NCBI RefSeq assembly: GCF_002086635.1 | Contig: NZ_MVHD01000034.1 | Location: forward strand, 1 to 58,047 | DNA length: 58,047 nucleotides | Direction of reading: 5' to 3' | From: Mycobacterium alsense | GTDB lineage: Bacteria; Actinomycetota; Actinomycetes; Mycobacteriales; Mycobacteriaceae | Part shown: positions 49,360-57,399 of the stretch, in pieces | Layout of the letters: each line of letters starts with the position of its first letter | Numbering within the stretch: position 1 is the first letter of the stretch | Notes under the pieces: generated by a model | The model's input: only the letters and a program-made list of their open reading frames with translations | The model's database searches: none | What the model was told of the DNA's origin: nothing | Position numbers and translations under genes: made by a program

Positions 49360-51789
49360 GTGACCCACCAATCCGTCCCGACCGACGTTCGTTCCAACGC
49401 CCTTTCCCAAGCCCGTTCCGACGTTCTTTCCGACGACGAGCTTGCCGGCATCGACAGATACTGGCGCGCCGCCAACTACCTGTCCGTCGGCCAGATCTAC
49501 CTGCTCGACAACCCGCTGCTGGCCGAACCGCTGGCGCCCGAACACGTCAAACCGAGGCTGCTGGGGCACTGGGGCACCACCCCGGGGCTCAACCTCGTCT
49601 ATGCGCACCTCAACCGGATCATCCGCAACCGCGACGCCAACGTCATCTACGTCACCGGGCCCGGCCACGGCGGACCCGGTCTGGTGGCCAACGCCTACCT
49701 CGAGGGCACCTACAGCGAGGTGTACACCGGCATCGAGGAGGACACCGAGGGGCTGCGAAAGTTGTTCCGGCAGTTCTCTTTTCCCGGCGGCATCCCCAGC
49801 CACGCGGCGGCCCAGACCCCGGGCTCCATCCACGAGGGCGGCGAGCTCGGCTACGCGCTCGTGCACGCCTTCGGCGCCGCGTTCGACAACCCGGATCTGG
49901 TCGTGGCCTGCGTCGTGGGCGACGGCGAGGCCGAGACGGGGCCGCTGGCCGCGGGCTGGCATTCGAACAAGTTCCTCAACCCGGTCACCGACGGCGCGGT
50001 CCTGCCGATCCTGCATCTCAACGGCTACAAGATCGCCAACCCGACCGTGCTCGCCCGCATCCCCCACCCCGAACTGGAATCGCTGCTGCGCGGCTACGGC
50101 TACCGGCCCATCACGGTCGCCGGTGACGACCCGAACGACGTGCACCGGCAGCTGGCGGCCGCGCTCGACGACGCCTTCGACGACATCGCCGCCATCCAAG
50201 GGGCAGCGCGCTCGAACAAGGAACGCGGCGAGGCGGTGCAGCGCCCGGTGTGGCCGATGATCGTGCTGCGCACCCCCAAGGGCTGGACGGGTCCGAAGGT
50301 GGTCGACGGCAAGCGGGTCGAGGGCACCTGGCGTTCCCACCAGGTCCCGCTGGCCCAAACCCACGACAATCCCGAGCACCGCGCGCAGCTCGACGAGTGG
50401 CTGCGCAGCTACCAGCCCGAGGAGTTGTTCGACGGCACCGGCGCGTTGCGCCCCGAGCTGCGGGCGCTGGCGCCCCGGGGGGATCGCCGGATGAGCGCCA
50501 ACCCGCACGCCAACGGCGGGCTGCTGCTGCACGACCTCGACCTGCCCGACTTCCGCGACTACGCCGTGGCCGTACCCCGCCCGGCCGCGGACACCCACGA
50601 GGCGACCCGCGTGCTGGGCGCTTTCCTGCGCGACGTGATCGCCCGCAATCCCGACCGGTTCCGTCTGATGGGTCCCGACGAGACGGCCTCCAACCGGCTC
50701 GACGCCGTGTACGGGGCGACGGACAAGGTGTGGCTGTCGGCGCTGCAGCCCGACGACGAGAACCTCGCGCCCGACGGCCGGGTGATGGAGGTGCTCTCGG
50801 AGCACCTGTGCCAGGGCTGGCTGGAGGGCTACCTGCTGACGGGCCGGCACGGCCTGTTCAACTGCTACGAGGCGTTCGTCCACATCGTCGACTCGATGCT
50901 CAACCAGCACGCGAAATGGCTTGCCAGCAGCCGGGAGTTGCCGTGGCGGCGGCCGATCGCGTCGCTGAACTACTTGCTGACCTCGCACGTGTGGCGCCAG
51001 GACCACAACGGCGCGTCGCACCAGGACCCCGGGTTCATCGACCTGGTCGCCAACAAGCGGGCCGAGCTGACGCGGGTGTACCTGCCGCCCGACGGCAACA
51101 CGCTGCTGTCGGTGGCCGACCACTGCCTGCGCAGCCGCGACTACATCAACGTCATCGTCGCCGGCAAGCAGCCCGCCCTGGCCTACCTGGACATGGACGC
51201 GGCCATCGCGCACTGCACGCGCGGGCTGGGCATCTGGGAGTGGGCCGGCACCGCGACGTCTTTGGCGGCCGAACCGGATGTGGTGCTGGCCTGCGCGGGC
51301 GACATCCCGACGCTGGAGACCCTGGCCGCCGCCGACATCCTGCGCCGCGAGCTGCCCGATCTGCGGGTTCGCGTCATCAACATCGTCGACCTGATGCGGC
51401 TACAGCCGGACTCCGAGCACCCACATGGGCTGCCGGACAAGGAGTTCGACGCGCTGTTCGGTGTCGACACACCGGTGATCTTCGCTTACCACGGCTACCC
51501 GTGGCTGATTCACCGGCTCACCTATCGGCGCGCCAACCACGTCCACATGCATGTGCGCGGCTTCAAGGAGCGGGGCACCACGACGACGCCGTTCGACATG
51601 GTGATGCTCAACGACCTCGACCGGTTCCATTTGGTGATGGACGTGATCGACCGGGTGGACGGGCTGGGCAACCGGGCCGCGGTGCTGCGCCAGCGCATGG
51701 CCGACGCCCGCCTGGCCGCGCGGATGTACACCCGCGAGCACGGCGAGGACGACCCCGCGATCGCGGGGTGGACCTGGGAAGGCGAGTGA
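49360..51789 (+). CDS. xfp: Xylulose-5-phosphate/fructose-6-phosphate phosphoketolase
   Basis: The 809-residue thiamine-diphosphate enzyme has the phosphoketolase order: YLSVGQIYLLDNPLLAEPL near residue 37, GPGHGGPGLVANAYLEGTY near 104, the TPP motif GDGEAETGPLAAGWHSNKFL near 187, and C-terminal HVRGFKERGTTTTPFDM near 731. It splits xylulose-5-P or fructose-6-P to acetyl phosphate plus an aldose phosphate, a bypass of glycolysis. The GTG at 49360 gives the expected N-terminus. I know of no counterpart in M. tuberculosis. The final codons and the TGA stop lie inside the first unit of a 53-bp tandem array. Confidence 0.95.
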   Translation: MTHQSVPTDVRSNALSQARSDVLSDDELAGIDRYWRAANYLSVGQIYLLDNPLLAEPLAPEHVKPRLLGHWGTTPGLNLVYAHLNRIIRNRDANVIYVTGPGHGGPGLVANAYLEGTYSEVYTGIEEDTEGLRKLFRQFSFPGGIPSHAAAQTPGSIHEGGELGYALVHAFGAAFDNPDLVVACVVGDGEAETGPLAAGWHSNKFLNPVTDGAVLPILHLNGYKIANPTVLARIPHPELESLLRGYGYRPITVAGDDPNDVHRQLAAALDDAFDDIAAIQGAARSNKERGEAVQRPVWPMIVLRTPKGWTGPKVVDGKRVEGTWRSHQVPLAQTHDNPEHRAQLDEWLRSYQPEELFDGTGALRPELRALAPRGDRRMSANPHANGGLLLHDLDLPDFRDYAVAVPRPAADTHEATRVLGAFLRDVIARNPDRFRLMGPDETASNRLDAVYGATDKVWLSALQPDDENLAPDGRVMEVLSEHLCQGWLEGYLLTGRHGLFNCYEAFVHIVDSMLNQHAKWLASSRELPWRRPIASLNYLLTSHVWRQDHNGASHQDPGFIDLVANKRAELTRVYLPPDGNTLLSVADHCLRSRDYINVIVAGKQPALAYLDMDAAIAHCTRGLGIWEWAGTATSLAAEPDVVLACAGDIPTLETLAAADILRRELPDLRVRVINIVDLMRLQPDSEHPHGLPDKEFDALFGVDTPVIFAYHGYPWLIHRLTYRRANHVHMHVRGFKERGTTTTPFDMVMLNDLDRFHLVMDVIDRVDGLGNRAAVLRQRMADARLAARMYTREHGEDDPAIAGWTWEGE

Positions 51790-52168
51790 GCGGAACGAAG
51801 TGACGGGAACGAGGCGACCCATGTGGCTGGGAAGGCGAGTGAGCGGAACGAAGTGACGGGAACGAGGCGACCCATGTGGCTGGGAAGGCGAGTGAGCGGA
51901 ACGAAGTGACGGGAACGAGGCGACCCATGTGGCCGGGAAGGCGAGTGAGCGGAACGAAGTGACGGGAACGAGGCGACCCATGTGGCCGGGAAGGCGAGTG
52001 AGCGGAACGAAGTGACGGGAACGAGGCGACCCATGTGGCCGGGAAGGCGAGTGAGCGGAACGAAGTGACGGGAACGAGGCGACCCATGTGGCTGGGAAGG
52101 CGAGTGAGCGGAACGAAGTGACGGGAACGAGGCGACCCATGTGGCCGGGAAGGCGAGTGAGCGGAACG
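51774..52168. repeat. MIRU-type tandem array, seven 53-bp units plus partial
   Basis: Units start at 51781, 51834, 51887, 51940, 51993, 52046 and 52099, with a truncated copy from 52152. Copies are the same except for one T/C position (GGCTGG or GGCCGG, order T,T,C,C,C,T,C). The first unit carries the xfp stop codon, and similarity extends back to 51774 within the gene. Each unit contains ATG...TGA for an 11-codon peptide (MWLGRRVSGTK). The 53-bp length and the insertion at a stop codon match class III mycobacterial interspersed repetitive units. The rest of this gap (52169-52238) is the CPBP gene's promoter area. Confidence 0.92.
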
Positions 52169-52238
52169 CGAGTGATTCGCCGAGACTGAAGCCCCGCACA
52201 CCCGTCGCGGTGGGCCGGGGCGCCGCTAAACTGGCGCA

Positions 52239-53000
52239 ATGCCCGACGCGACGGTGGCCGCCGACACCCACCCGGTGGTGTCGCAGCTGTCGGCGCTGCA
52301 CCGGTTGCGCATCCACCTCGACATCGCCGTGGTCGTGGCGGTGCTGGTGCTGACGAACGTGATCGCGCACTTCACCACGCCGTGGGCGAGCATCGCCACC
52401 GTCCCGGCCGCCGCCGTCGGCCTGGCGATCCTGATGCGCGCCAGCGGCTTGGACTGGACCGACCTCGGGCTGGGCCGCGAACACTGGAGGTCCGGCCTGG
52501 GGTATGCGCTGGCCGCGGTGGCCGTGGTGGCGTCGGTGATCGCGGTCGGGATCCTGCTGCCGGTGACCCGCCCGATGTTCCTGAACAACCACTACGCCAC
52601 GATCTCCGGGGCCCTGATCGCCTCGATGGTCATCATCCCGCTGCAGACCGTGATCCCCGAGGAGCTGGCGTTTCGCGGCGTGCTGCATGGGGCGCTGAAC
52701 CGGGCCTGGGGGTTCCGCGGGGTGGCGCTGGCCGGGTCGCTGTTGTTCGGCCTGTGGCACGTCGCCACCTCGCTGGGGCTGACCAGCAGCAACGTCGGCT
52801 TCACGCGGCTGTTCGGCGGCGGGTTCGCCGGCATGGTGGCCGGGGTGACGCTTGCCGTGCTGGCCACCGGGGCGGCCGGGTTCGTCTTCAGCTGGCTGCG
52901 CCGGCGCAGCGGCAGCCTGATCGCGCCGATCGCCTTGCACTGGTCGCTGAACGGCCTCGGTGCGCTGGCCGCCGCGCTGGTCTGGCACCTGTCGACCTAA
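52239..53000 (+). CDS. CPBP (CAAX-type) intramembrane metalloprotease (Rv1863c-like)
   Basis: The 253-residue membrane protein has about seven helices and the CPBP motifs: PEELAFRGVLHGAL near residue 143 (E-E-x-x-x-R), LLFGLWHVATSL near 169 and ALHWSLNGLGAL near 233 with the metal-binding His. Such proteases cleave membrane substrates, with roles in self-protection or protein processing; in mycobacteria no substrate is assigned. It retains the Rv1863c place next to adhA. It is convergent with adhA, 15 bp between stops. Confidence 0.9.
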   Translation: MPDATVAADTHPVVSQLSALHRLRIHLDIAVVVAVLVLTNVIAHFTTPWASIATVPAAAVGLAILMRASGLDWTDLGLGREHWRSGLGYALAAVAVVASVIAVGILLPVTRPMFLNNHYATISGALIASMVIIPLQTVIPEELAFRGVLHGALNRAWGFRGVALAGSLLFGLWHVATSLGLTSSNVGFTRLFGGGFAGMVAGVTLAVLATGAAGFVFSWLRRRSGSLIAPIALHWSLNGLGALAAALVWHLST

Positions 53001-53015
53001 CGGTTCCACCCGAGG

Positions 53016-54044
53016 TCAGACGAGTAGCACCGCCGCCCCGGCGATGCGGCCCTCGCTGAGATCGGTCAGGGCCTCGTCGGCCCGGTCGAGCGGGTATTCC
53101 GGCGTGGTCACCTCGATGTGGTGCTCGCCGGCGAAGTCGAGGAAGGCCCGGGCGTCGGCCCGGGTGTTCGACGTGACCGACCTGACCTGGCGCTCGAAAA
53201 ACAGGTGGCGCTGGTAGTTCAGCGGCGGGATGTCCGACAGATGAATGCCCGCGATCGCCAGGGTGCCGCCGCGGTCGAGGGCCTCCAGCGCGGGCAGCAC
53301 CAGCTCCCCGATGGGCGCGAAAAGGATCGCGGCGTCCAGGCGCACCGGCGGCGGGTCGGCCGCCCCCTGGGCCGACGCGGCCCCCAGCTTGAGTGCGAGC
53401 CGCTGCGCGTCGGCCCCGCGGGTCATCACGTGCACCTCGGCGCCCTGCGCCAGCGCGACCTGCGCGGTGATGTGGGCGCTGCCGCCGAAGCCGTACAGGC
53501 CCAGCCGTCCGCCCGGCGGCAGCTCGGCGCGCAGCAGCGAGCGGTATCCGATGATGCCGGCGCACAGCAGCGGGGCCAGCTCGCTGTCGCTGTACCCGCT
53601 CGGCAGGTGATGTGCGAAAGCCGCTGGGACGGTGGCAAATTCGGCGTAGCCGCCGTCGGCGTCCCAACCGGTGTAGCGCGACTGCGGGCACAGGTTCTCG
53701 GCGCCGCGACGGCAGTATTGGCACACCCCGCAGGTGTGCCGCAGCCACGCGATGCCGACCCGGTCCCCCGGCGCGAAATCAGCGCCGGCGTCGGATCCCA
53801 CCTCGACGACCTCGCCCACCACCTCGTGGCCGGGCGTCACGCCGACGCGGTGCACCGGCAGGTCGCCCTCGGCGACGTGCAGGTCGGTGCGGCACACCCC
53901 GCACGCGCGCACCGCGACCAGCAATTCCGAGGGTTCGGGCCGCGGCACCGCGGCCGTGACTTGCTCGAGCGGGGCGGTGCGCACGGGCCCGGGCCGCCGC
54001 ACCCGCCAGGCGCGCATCGTCGCCGTGTCCGTCGCCGGGGCCAT
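53016..54044 (-). CDS. adhA: Zinc alcohol dehydrogenase AdhA
   Basis: The 342-residue MDR dehydrogenase has the catalytic zinc ligands in RACGVCRTDLHVAEGD near residue 46 and GVTPGHEVVGEVVE near 71, four structural-zinc cysteines (RHTCGVCQYCRRGAENLC near 103), and the cofactor loop LYGFGGSAHITAQVAL near 184, which has an F-G-G-S variant. It matches M. tuberculosis AdhA (Rv1862) in size and place. The Rv1861 counterpart normally between adhA and apa is absent: only 55 bp separate them. It probably acts on primary alcohols. Confidence 0.92.
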   Translation of the reverse strand: MAPATDTATMRAWRVRRPGPVRTAPLEQVTAAVPRPEPSELLVAVRACGVCRTDLHVAEGDLPVHRVGVTPGHEVVGEVVEVGSDAGADFAPGDRVGIAWLRHTCGVCQYCRRGAENLCPQSRYTGWDADGGYAEFATVPAAFAHHLPSGYSDSELAPLLCAGIIGYRSLLRAELPPGGRLGLYGFGGSAHITAQVALAQGAEVHVMTRGADAQRLALKLGAASAQGAADPPPVRLDAAILFAPIGELVLPALEALDRGGTLAIAGIHLSDIPPLNYQRHLFFERQVRSVTSNTRADARAFLDFAGEHHIEVTTPEYPLDRADEALTDLSEGRIAGAAVLLV

Positions 54045-54099
54045 TCCTACATCATGCCGCTATTCGCCACGGCGGCAACGGGTTACCCGCGATCGCCCG

Positions 54100-55068
54100 T
54101 CAGGCGGGCAAGGCCTGCTGTGGCGCCTGCGTCGGCGTAGGGGTGACCTCCCCCGCGGGCGCCTGGCCCGCCGGAGCCGGTGCGGGCGCGGGAGCAGGTG
54201 CGGGAGCCGGTGCGGGCGCGGGAGCAGGTGCGGGCGGTGGCGCGCCCGGGGCCGGCGGGGCCGGCGGCGGGGCCCAGGGCTGGATCGACTCGGCGAGCGC
54301 CTTGGCGGCTTCCCTGTCCACCGGGTTGTTCGAGGTCCCCAGCCACACCACGAACCAGCGCTGCGGCGGCCCGTTCCCGGCCGAGGGCGACCCCACCACG
54401 CCCGTCCAGATCTGGCCGGTCGGCTTGGCTGGGTCGCTGAACTTCACCTCGTAGTACGACGCATTGCCGGTGATGCCGTTGGCGGCGGTCAGCGGGGTGG
54501 TGTCCTGGTTCATCCGGGTGCCGGGGTAGGGCATGAAGAACTCACCCATGTCCGAGCCCAGCCGGACGGCGGCCTTGGAGTTGGTGGCCTCGGCGCTGGC
54601 GTAGAGCTTTTGGTCCAGCCGGCCCATCACGATGCGGGTGTCGTTCGCGACCGGCGGCGGCTGCCCCGGCATCGGCGGCGCGCCGGTGATCTTGCTGAGC
54701 AGCTCGGACCCGTAGTCGAGGTGGGTCGCGTCCGACTCCACCCAGCCGGGCGGCAGGACGAAGCTGAACCCGCCGACGGCGTTGCCGATCCGGCCCGCGT
54801 TGGGGTCGACCGGCGGTGGCGGGGGCGCGTTCGGATCGGCCGGCGGCGGCGGCGCCGCGTTCGGATCGCCGGGCGCGCCCGGCTGGGCCGGCGGCGCTCC
54901 CGGAGCCGGCGCCGCGTTGGTCGACGGCGGCGCGGGCGCCGGCTCCGGATCGGCTTTCGAGGTCGCCGGCAAGGCGATGGCGACGGCGCCGACACTGGTC
55001 GCCGCCGCGATCGCCAGCGTCGCCCACAGTCCCTTGCGCCGGGTCGAGTTCGCGTCCACCTGATCCAT
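54100..55068 (-). CDS. apa: Alanine-proline-rich secreted glycoprotein Apa (fibronectin attachment protein)
   Basis: The 322-residue protein has a signal peptide (KGLWATLAIAAATSVGAVAI, cleavage after SKA-D). An N-terminal Pro/Ala tract follows (ADPEPAPAPPSTNAAPAPGA, NAPPPPPVDPN), then the conserved globular core (GRIGNAVGGFSFVLPPGWVE to KALAESIQPWAP), and a C-terminal (Ala-Pro)n tail of about 15 dipeptides. Apa is O-mannosylated, binds fibronectin and is a strong T-cell antigen. In M. tuberculosis it follows modC, as here. The AP tail is encoded by a short DNA repeat (about 54176-54250) likely to vary between strains. Confidence 0.95.
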   Translation of the reverse strand: MDQVDANSTRRKGLWATLAIAAATSVGAVAIALPATSKADPEPAPAPPSTNAAPAPGAPPAQPGAPGDPNAAPPPPADPNAPPPPPVDPNAGRIGNAVGGFSFVLPPGWVESDATHLDYGSELLSKITGAPPMPGQPPPVANDTRIVMGRLDQKLYASAEATNSKAAVRLGSDMGEFFMPYPGTRMNQDTTPLTAANGITGNASYYEVKFSDPAKPTGQIWTGVVGSPSAGNGPPQRWFVVWLGTSNNPVDREAAKALAESIQPWAPPPAPPAPGAPPPAPAPAPAPAPAPAPAPAPAPAGQAPAGEVTPTPTQAPQQALPA

Positions 55069-55178
55069 GGCGACGAACCTACCGTGTTACGGCTGCGACG
55101 CAAGGATCCCTTGGTGCGGTTTTGCCGATGTTGCCGATGTGCAACCTTTTCCGCGCTATCCCGGGTCTGCGCAGGTCA

Positions 55179-56282
55179 TCACGCCGGTGCCGGGTACAGG
55201 GTGACCTCGTGCGCCTTGACGGAGAACCACACGCGCTTCCCCGGCGCCAGCCGCAGCTCGGCGGCCGCGTCGGCGGTGATCTCCGCGGCCAGCCCCGGCG
55301 CGCCGTCGGGTTGCTCGCGCGCCCGCACCAACACCGCGGACCCGCGCAGATGGACCTCGGCCACCGTCACCTCAGCGGTGTTGCGCGGGCTGCCGTGCGG
55401 CCGGTCCCGATACACGGCCACGGCCGCGGGCGGGAACACGGCGACGGCCCTGCCGCCGACGGCCAGCCCGTGGCCCGGCGCCGCATGCCAGCGCGCACCG
55501 GAACCGGCGCGCAGCGAGCCGTCGGGATCGAGGGCGCCGTTGACCAGGTTGACCCCCGCGATGCGGGCGCCGAAATGGCTGCGCGGCGCGGAAAGCACGT
55601 CGGCGACCGGCCCGACCTCGGCGATCCTCCCGGATTCCAGCACCAGGACCCGATCGGCGAGCGCGAAGACGTCGAGCAGGTCGTGGGTGATCAGGATGAC
55701 GGCGCAACCGGTGCGGGTAACGGCGCGGCGCAGCACCGCGCGGATCCCCGCCGCGGCGGCGACGTCCAGGCCGCTGAGGGGCTCGTCGAGCAGCAGCACG
55801 TCGGGCTCGGCCGCCAGCGCGCGGGCGATCGCGACCCGCTGGGCCTGGCCGCCGGAGAGCTGCCGCGGCCTGCGGTCGGCGAGCGGCTCGGCGTCGACCT
55901 CGCGCAGCCAGCGCAGCGCGGCCGCCCGCCCGGCGCCGCGTGCGCGCGGCAGACCGAACGCTGCTCGCCGGCGGCTGTGCGGCCCGAAGGCCACGTTGGC
56001 TGCGACGCTCAGGTGCGGGAACAGCAACGGGTCCTGCAGCAGCAACCCCACGCGGCGGTCGTTCGTCGCCACGTTCACCCCGGCCGCGGTGTCGGTCAGC
56101 ACCCGGTCCCCCAGCCGCACGACCCCCACGTCGGGGCAGACCAGGCCGGCGATGACGTGCAGCGCGGTCGACTTGCCCGCGCCGTTGGGCCCGAGGACGG
56201 CGAGCACCTCCCCCGCGGACACCGAAAAGTCCACATCGAGGTGGCGCTCGGCGACCACGGCGCGCAGCTGCAGCTCGCTCAT
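55179..56282 (-). CDS. modC: Molybdate ABC transporter ATP-binding protein ModC
   Basis: The 367-residue ATPase has Walker A GPNGAGKST near residue 33, the signature LSGGQAQRVAIARAL near 142, Walker B DVLLLDEPLSGLD near 160, and a C-terminal TOBE-like domain (LRAGSGARWHAAPGHGLAVG onward, with AEVHLRGSAVLVRARE). It powers molybdate import together with ModB, whose stop lies 3 bp before this gene's ATG. The start at 56282 (MSELQLRAVVAERHLDVDFS) fits the family. apa follows downstream on the same strand, 110 bp away. Confidence 0.95.
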   Translation of the reverse strand: MSELQLRAVVAERHLDVDFSVSAGEVLAVLGPNGAGKSTALHVIAGLVCPDVGVVRLGDRVLTDTAAGVNVATNDRRVGLLLQDPLLFPHLSVAANVAFGPHSRRRAAFGLPRARGAGRAAALRWLREVDAEPLADRRPRQLSGGQAQRVAIARALAAEPDVLLLDEPLSGLDVAAAAGIRAVLRRAVTRTGCAVILITHDLLDVFALADRVLVLESGRIAEVGPVADVLSAPRSHFGARIAGVNLVNGALDPDGSLRAGSGARWHAAPGHGLAVGGRAVAVFPPAAVAVYRDRPHGSPRNTAEVTVAEVHLRGSAVLVRAREQPDGAPGLAAEITADAAAELRLAPGKRVWFSVKAHEVTLYPAPA

Positions 56283-56285
56283 GGG

Positions 56286-57092
56286 TTACCTGGCCCCGCC
56301 GTCCGCGGTCCCGCTCAGCCGGCGCGCGCCCAGCCCCAACACCACCAGCGCGGCCACGACGACCAGCAGGATCGACAACGCCACGGCCGCGTCGGCGTTG
56401 TCGATCCGCTGCAGGTAGATCTCCAGCGGCAGCGTCCGGGTGACGCCCTGCCGCGAGCCGGCGAACGTCAGCGTCGCGCCGAACTCCCCCAGCGAGCGGG
56501 CGAACGCCAGCACCGCCCCCGACGCCATGCCGGGCAGCAGCAGGGGCAGGGTCACCCGCCACCAGATCGTGCTCGGGCGCGCCCCCAGGGTCGCGGCCAC
56601 CACCTCGTAGTCGGCGCCCGCGGTGCGGGCGGCGCCCTCGAGCGAGATCACCAGAAACGGCAGCGAGACGAAGGTCTGCGCCAGCACCACCGCGGTCGTG
56701 CTGAAGGCGATGCTGAGCCCGGCCGCCTCCAGGTAGCGCCCGAGCAACCCCAGCCGGCCGAACGCGTAGAGCAACGCGATGCCCCCCACCACGGGCGGCA
56801 ACACCAGCGGCAGCAGGATCAGCGGCCGCAGCAGCCGCACCGCGCGGGCCGTGCTGCGGGCCAACACCAGCGCCATCGGCACTCCCAGCAGCACGCACAG
56901 GGCGGTGCTCGTGGCCGCCGTCTTCAGGCTCAGCAGCAGCGCCGTGCGGGACGACGCGCTGGCGATCAACGACCAGAAGTCCGGCCAGTCGACCTTGACC
57001 GCGATCGCCAGCAGCGGCAGCGCCACGAACGCGAGCCCCACGGCGGCGGGGACGTATACCCAGCGCGGCAGATCGGTTGGACGTTCGCTAAT
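56286..57092 (-). CDS. modB: Molybdate ABC transporter permease ModB, with unusual start
   Basis: The permease has the EAA-type loop SLEGAARTAGADYEVVAATL near the middle and about six helices. The first in-frame ATG/GTG is GTG 57041 (251 residues), which would cut the first membrane helix. Upstream codons continue the family N-terminus (ERPTDLPRWVYVPAAVG). That frame has no ATG, GTG or TTG, but an ATT at 57092-57090 sits 7 bases behind AGGGG, a good ribosome site. I therefore mark 57092 as the probable start, giving 268 residues. The alternatives are GTG 57041 or a start lost by rearrangement. modA is not found upstream. Confidence 0.82.
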   Translation of the reverse strand: MSERPTDLPRWVYVPAAVGLAFVALPLLAIAVKVDWPDFWSLIASASSRTALLLSLKTAATSTALCVLLGVPMALVLARSTARAVRLLRPLILLPLVLPPVVGGIALLYAFGRLGLLGRYLEAAGLSIAFSTTAVVLAQTFVSLPFLVISLEGAARTAGADYEVVAATLGARPSTIWWRVTLPLLLPGMASGAVLAFARSLGEFGATLTFAGSRQGVTRTLPLEIYLQRIDNADAAVALSILLVVVAALVVLGLGARRLSGTADGGAR

Positions 57093-57399
57093 ACGTATGC
57101 CCCTAACCGTGGTGGGGAGATCTACACCGGCTTAACCTAGCGCCGCGCATATTGGGAATCGGCTAGCGTCCTGCGCTCGGCGCGGTCAAGTCCGCCGACG
57201 CACCGGCTCGAGCGCCTCCGGTGGCGCGGCTCCACCCAATTCAACGCGCAATTCAATGCGCACGACAGCACGGATCATGTTGGGAGGCTTCGGTATCGGT
57301 TGTCGGCGTGCAAGCGTCGCCGTCCGCTCTGATGATCGGAATCCGATGGCAGCGGGTTGCGTAAGCGAATTTTCCTCTGCCCCAACCGGTTTCCGGTAT
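57093..57399. other. Region where modA would be expected; no gene
   Basis: In M. tuberculosis modA lies directly upstream of modB. Here these 307 bp contain no ModA-like coding sequence. A -10-like TAGGTT (minus strand, 57139-57134) may serve modB. The remainder shows no recognisable element and separates modB from the HNH-type gene. Confidence 0.6.

Noticed and set aside
51400..53009. Three long minus-strand frames with a 53-residue repeat over the MIRU array
   Set aside because: They are produced by the tandem array being open in all three frames. They have no ribosome sites, and their flanks are antisense to xfp and the CPBP gene.
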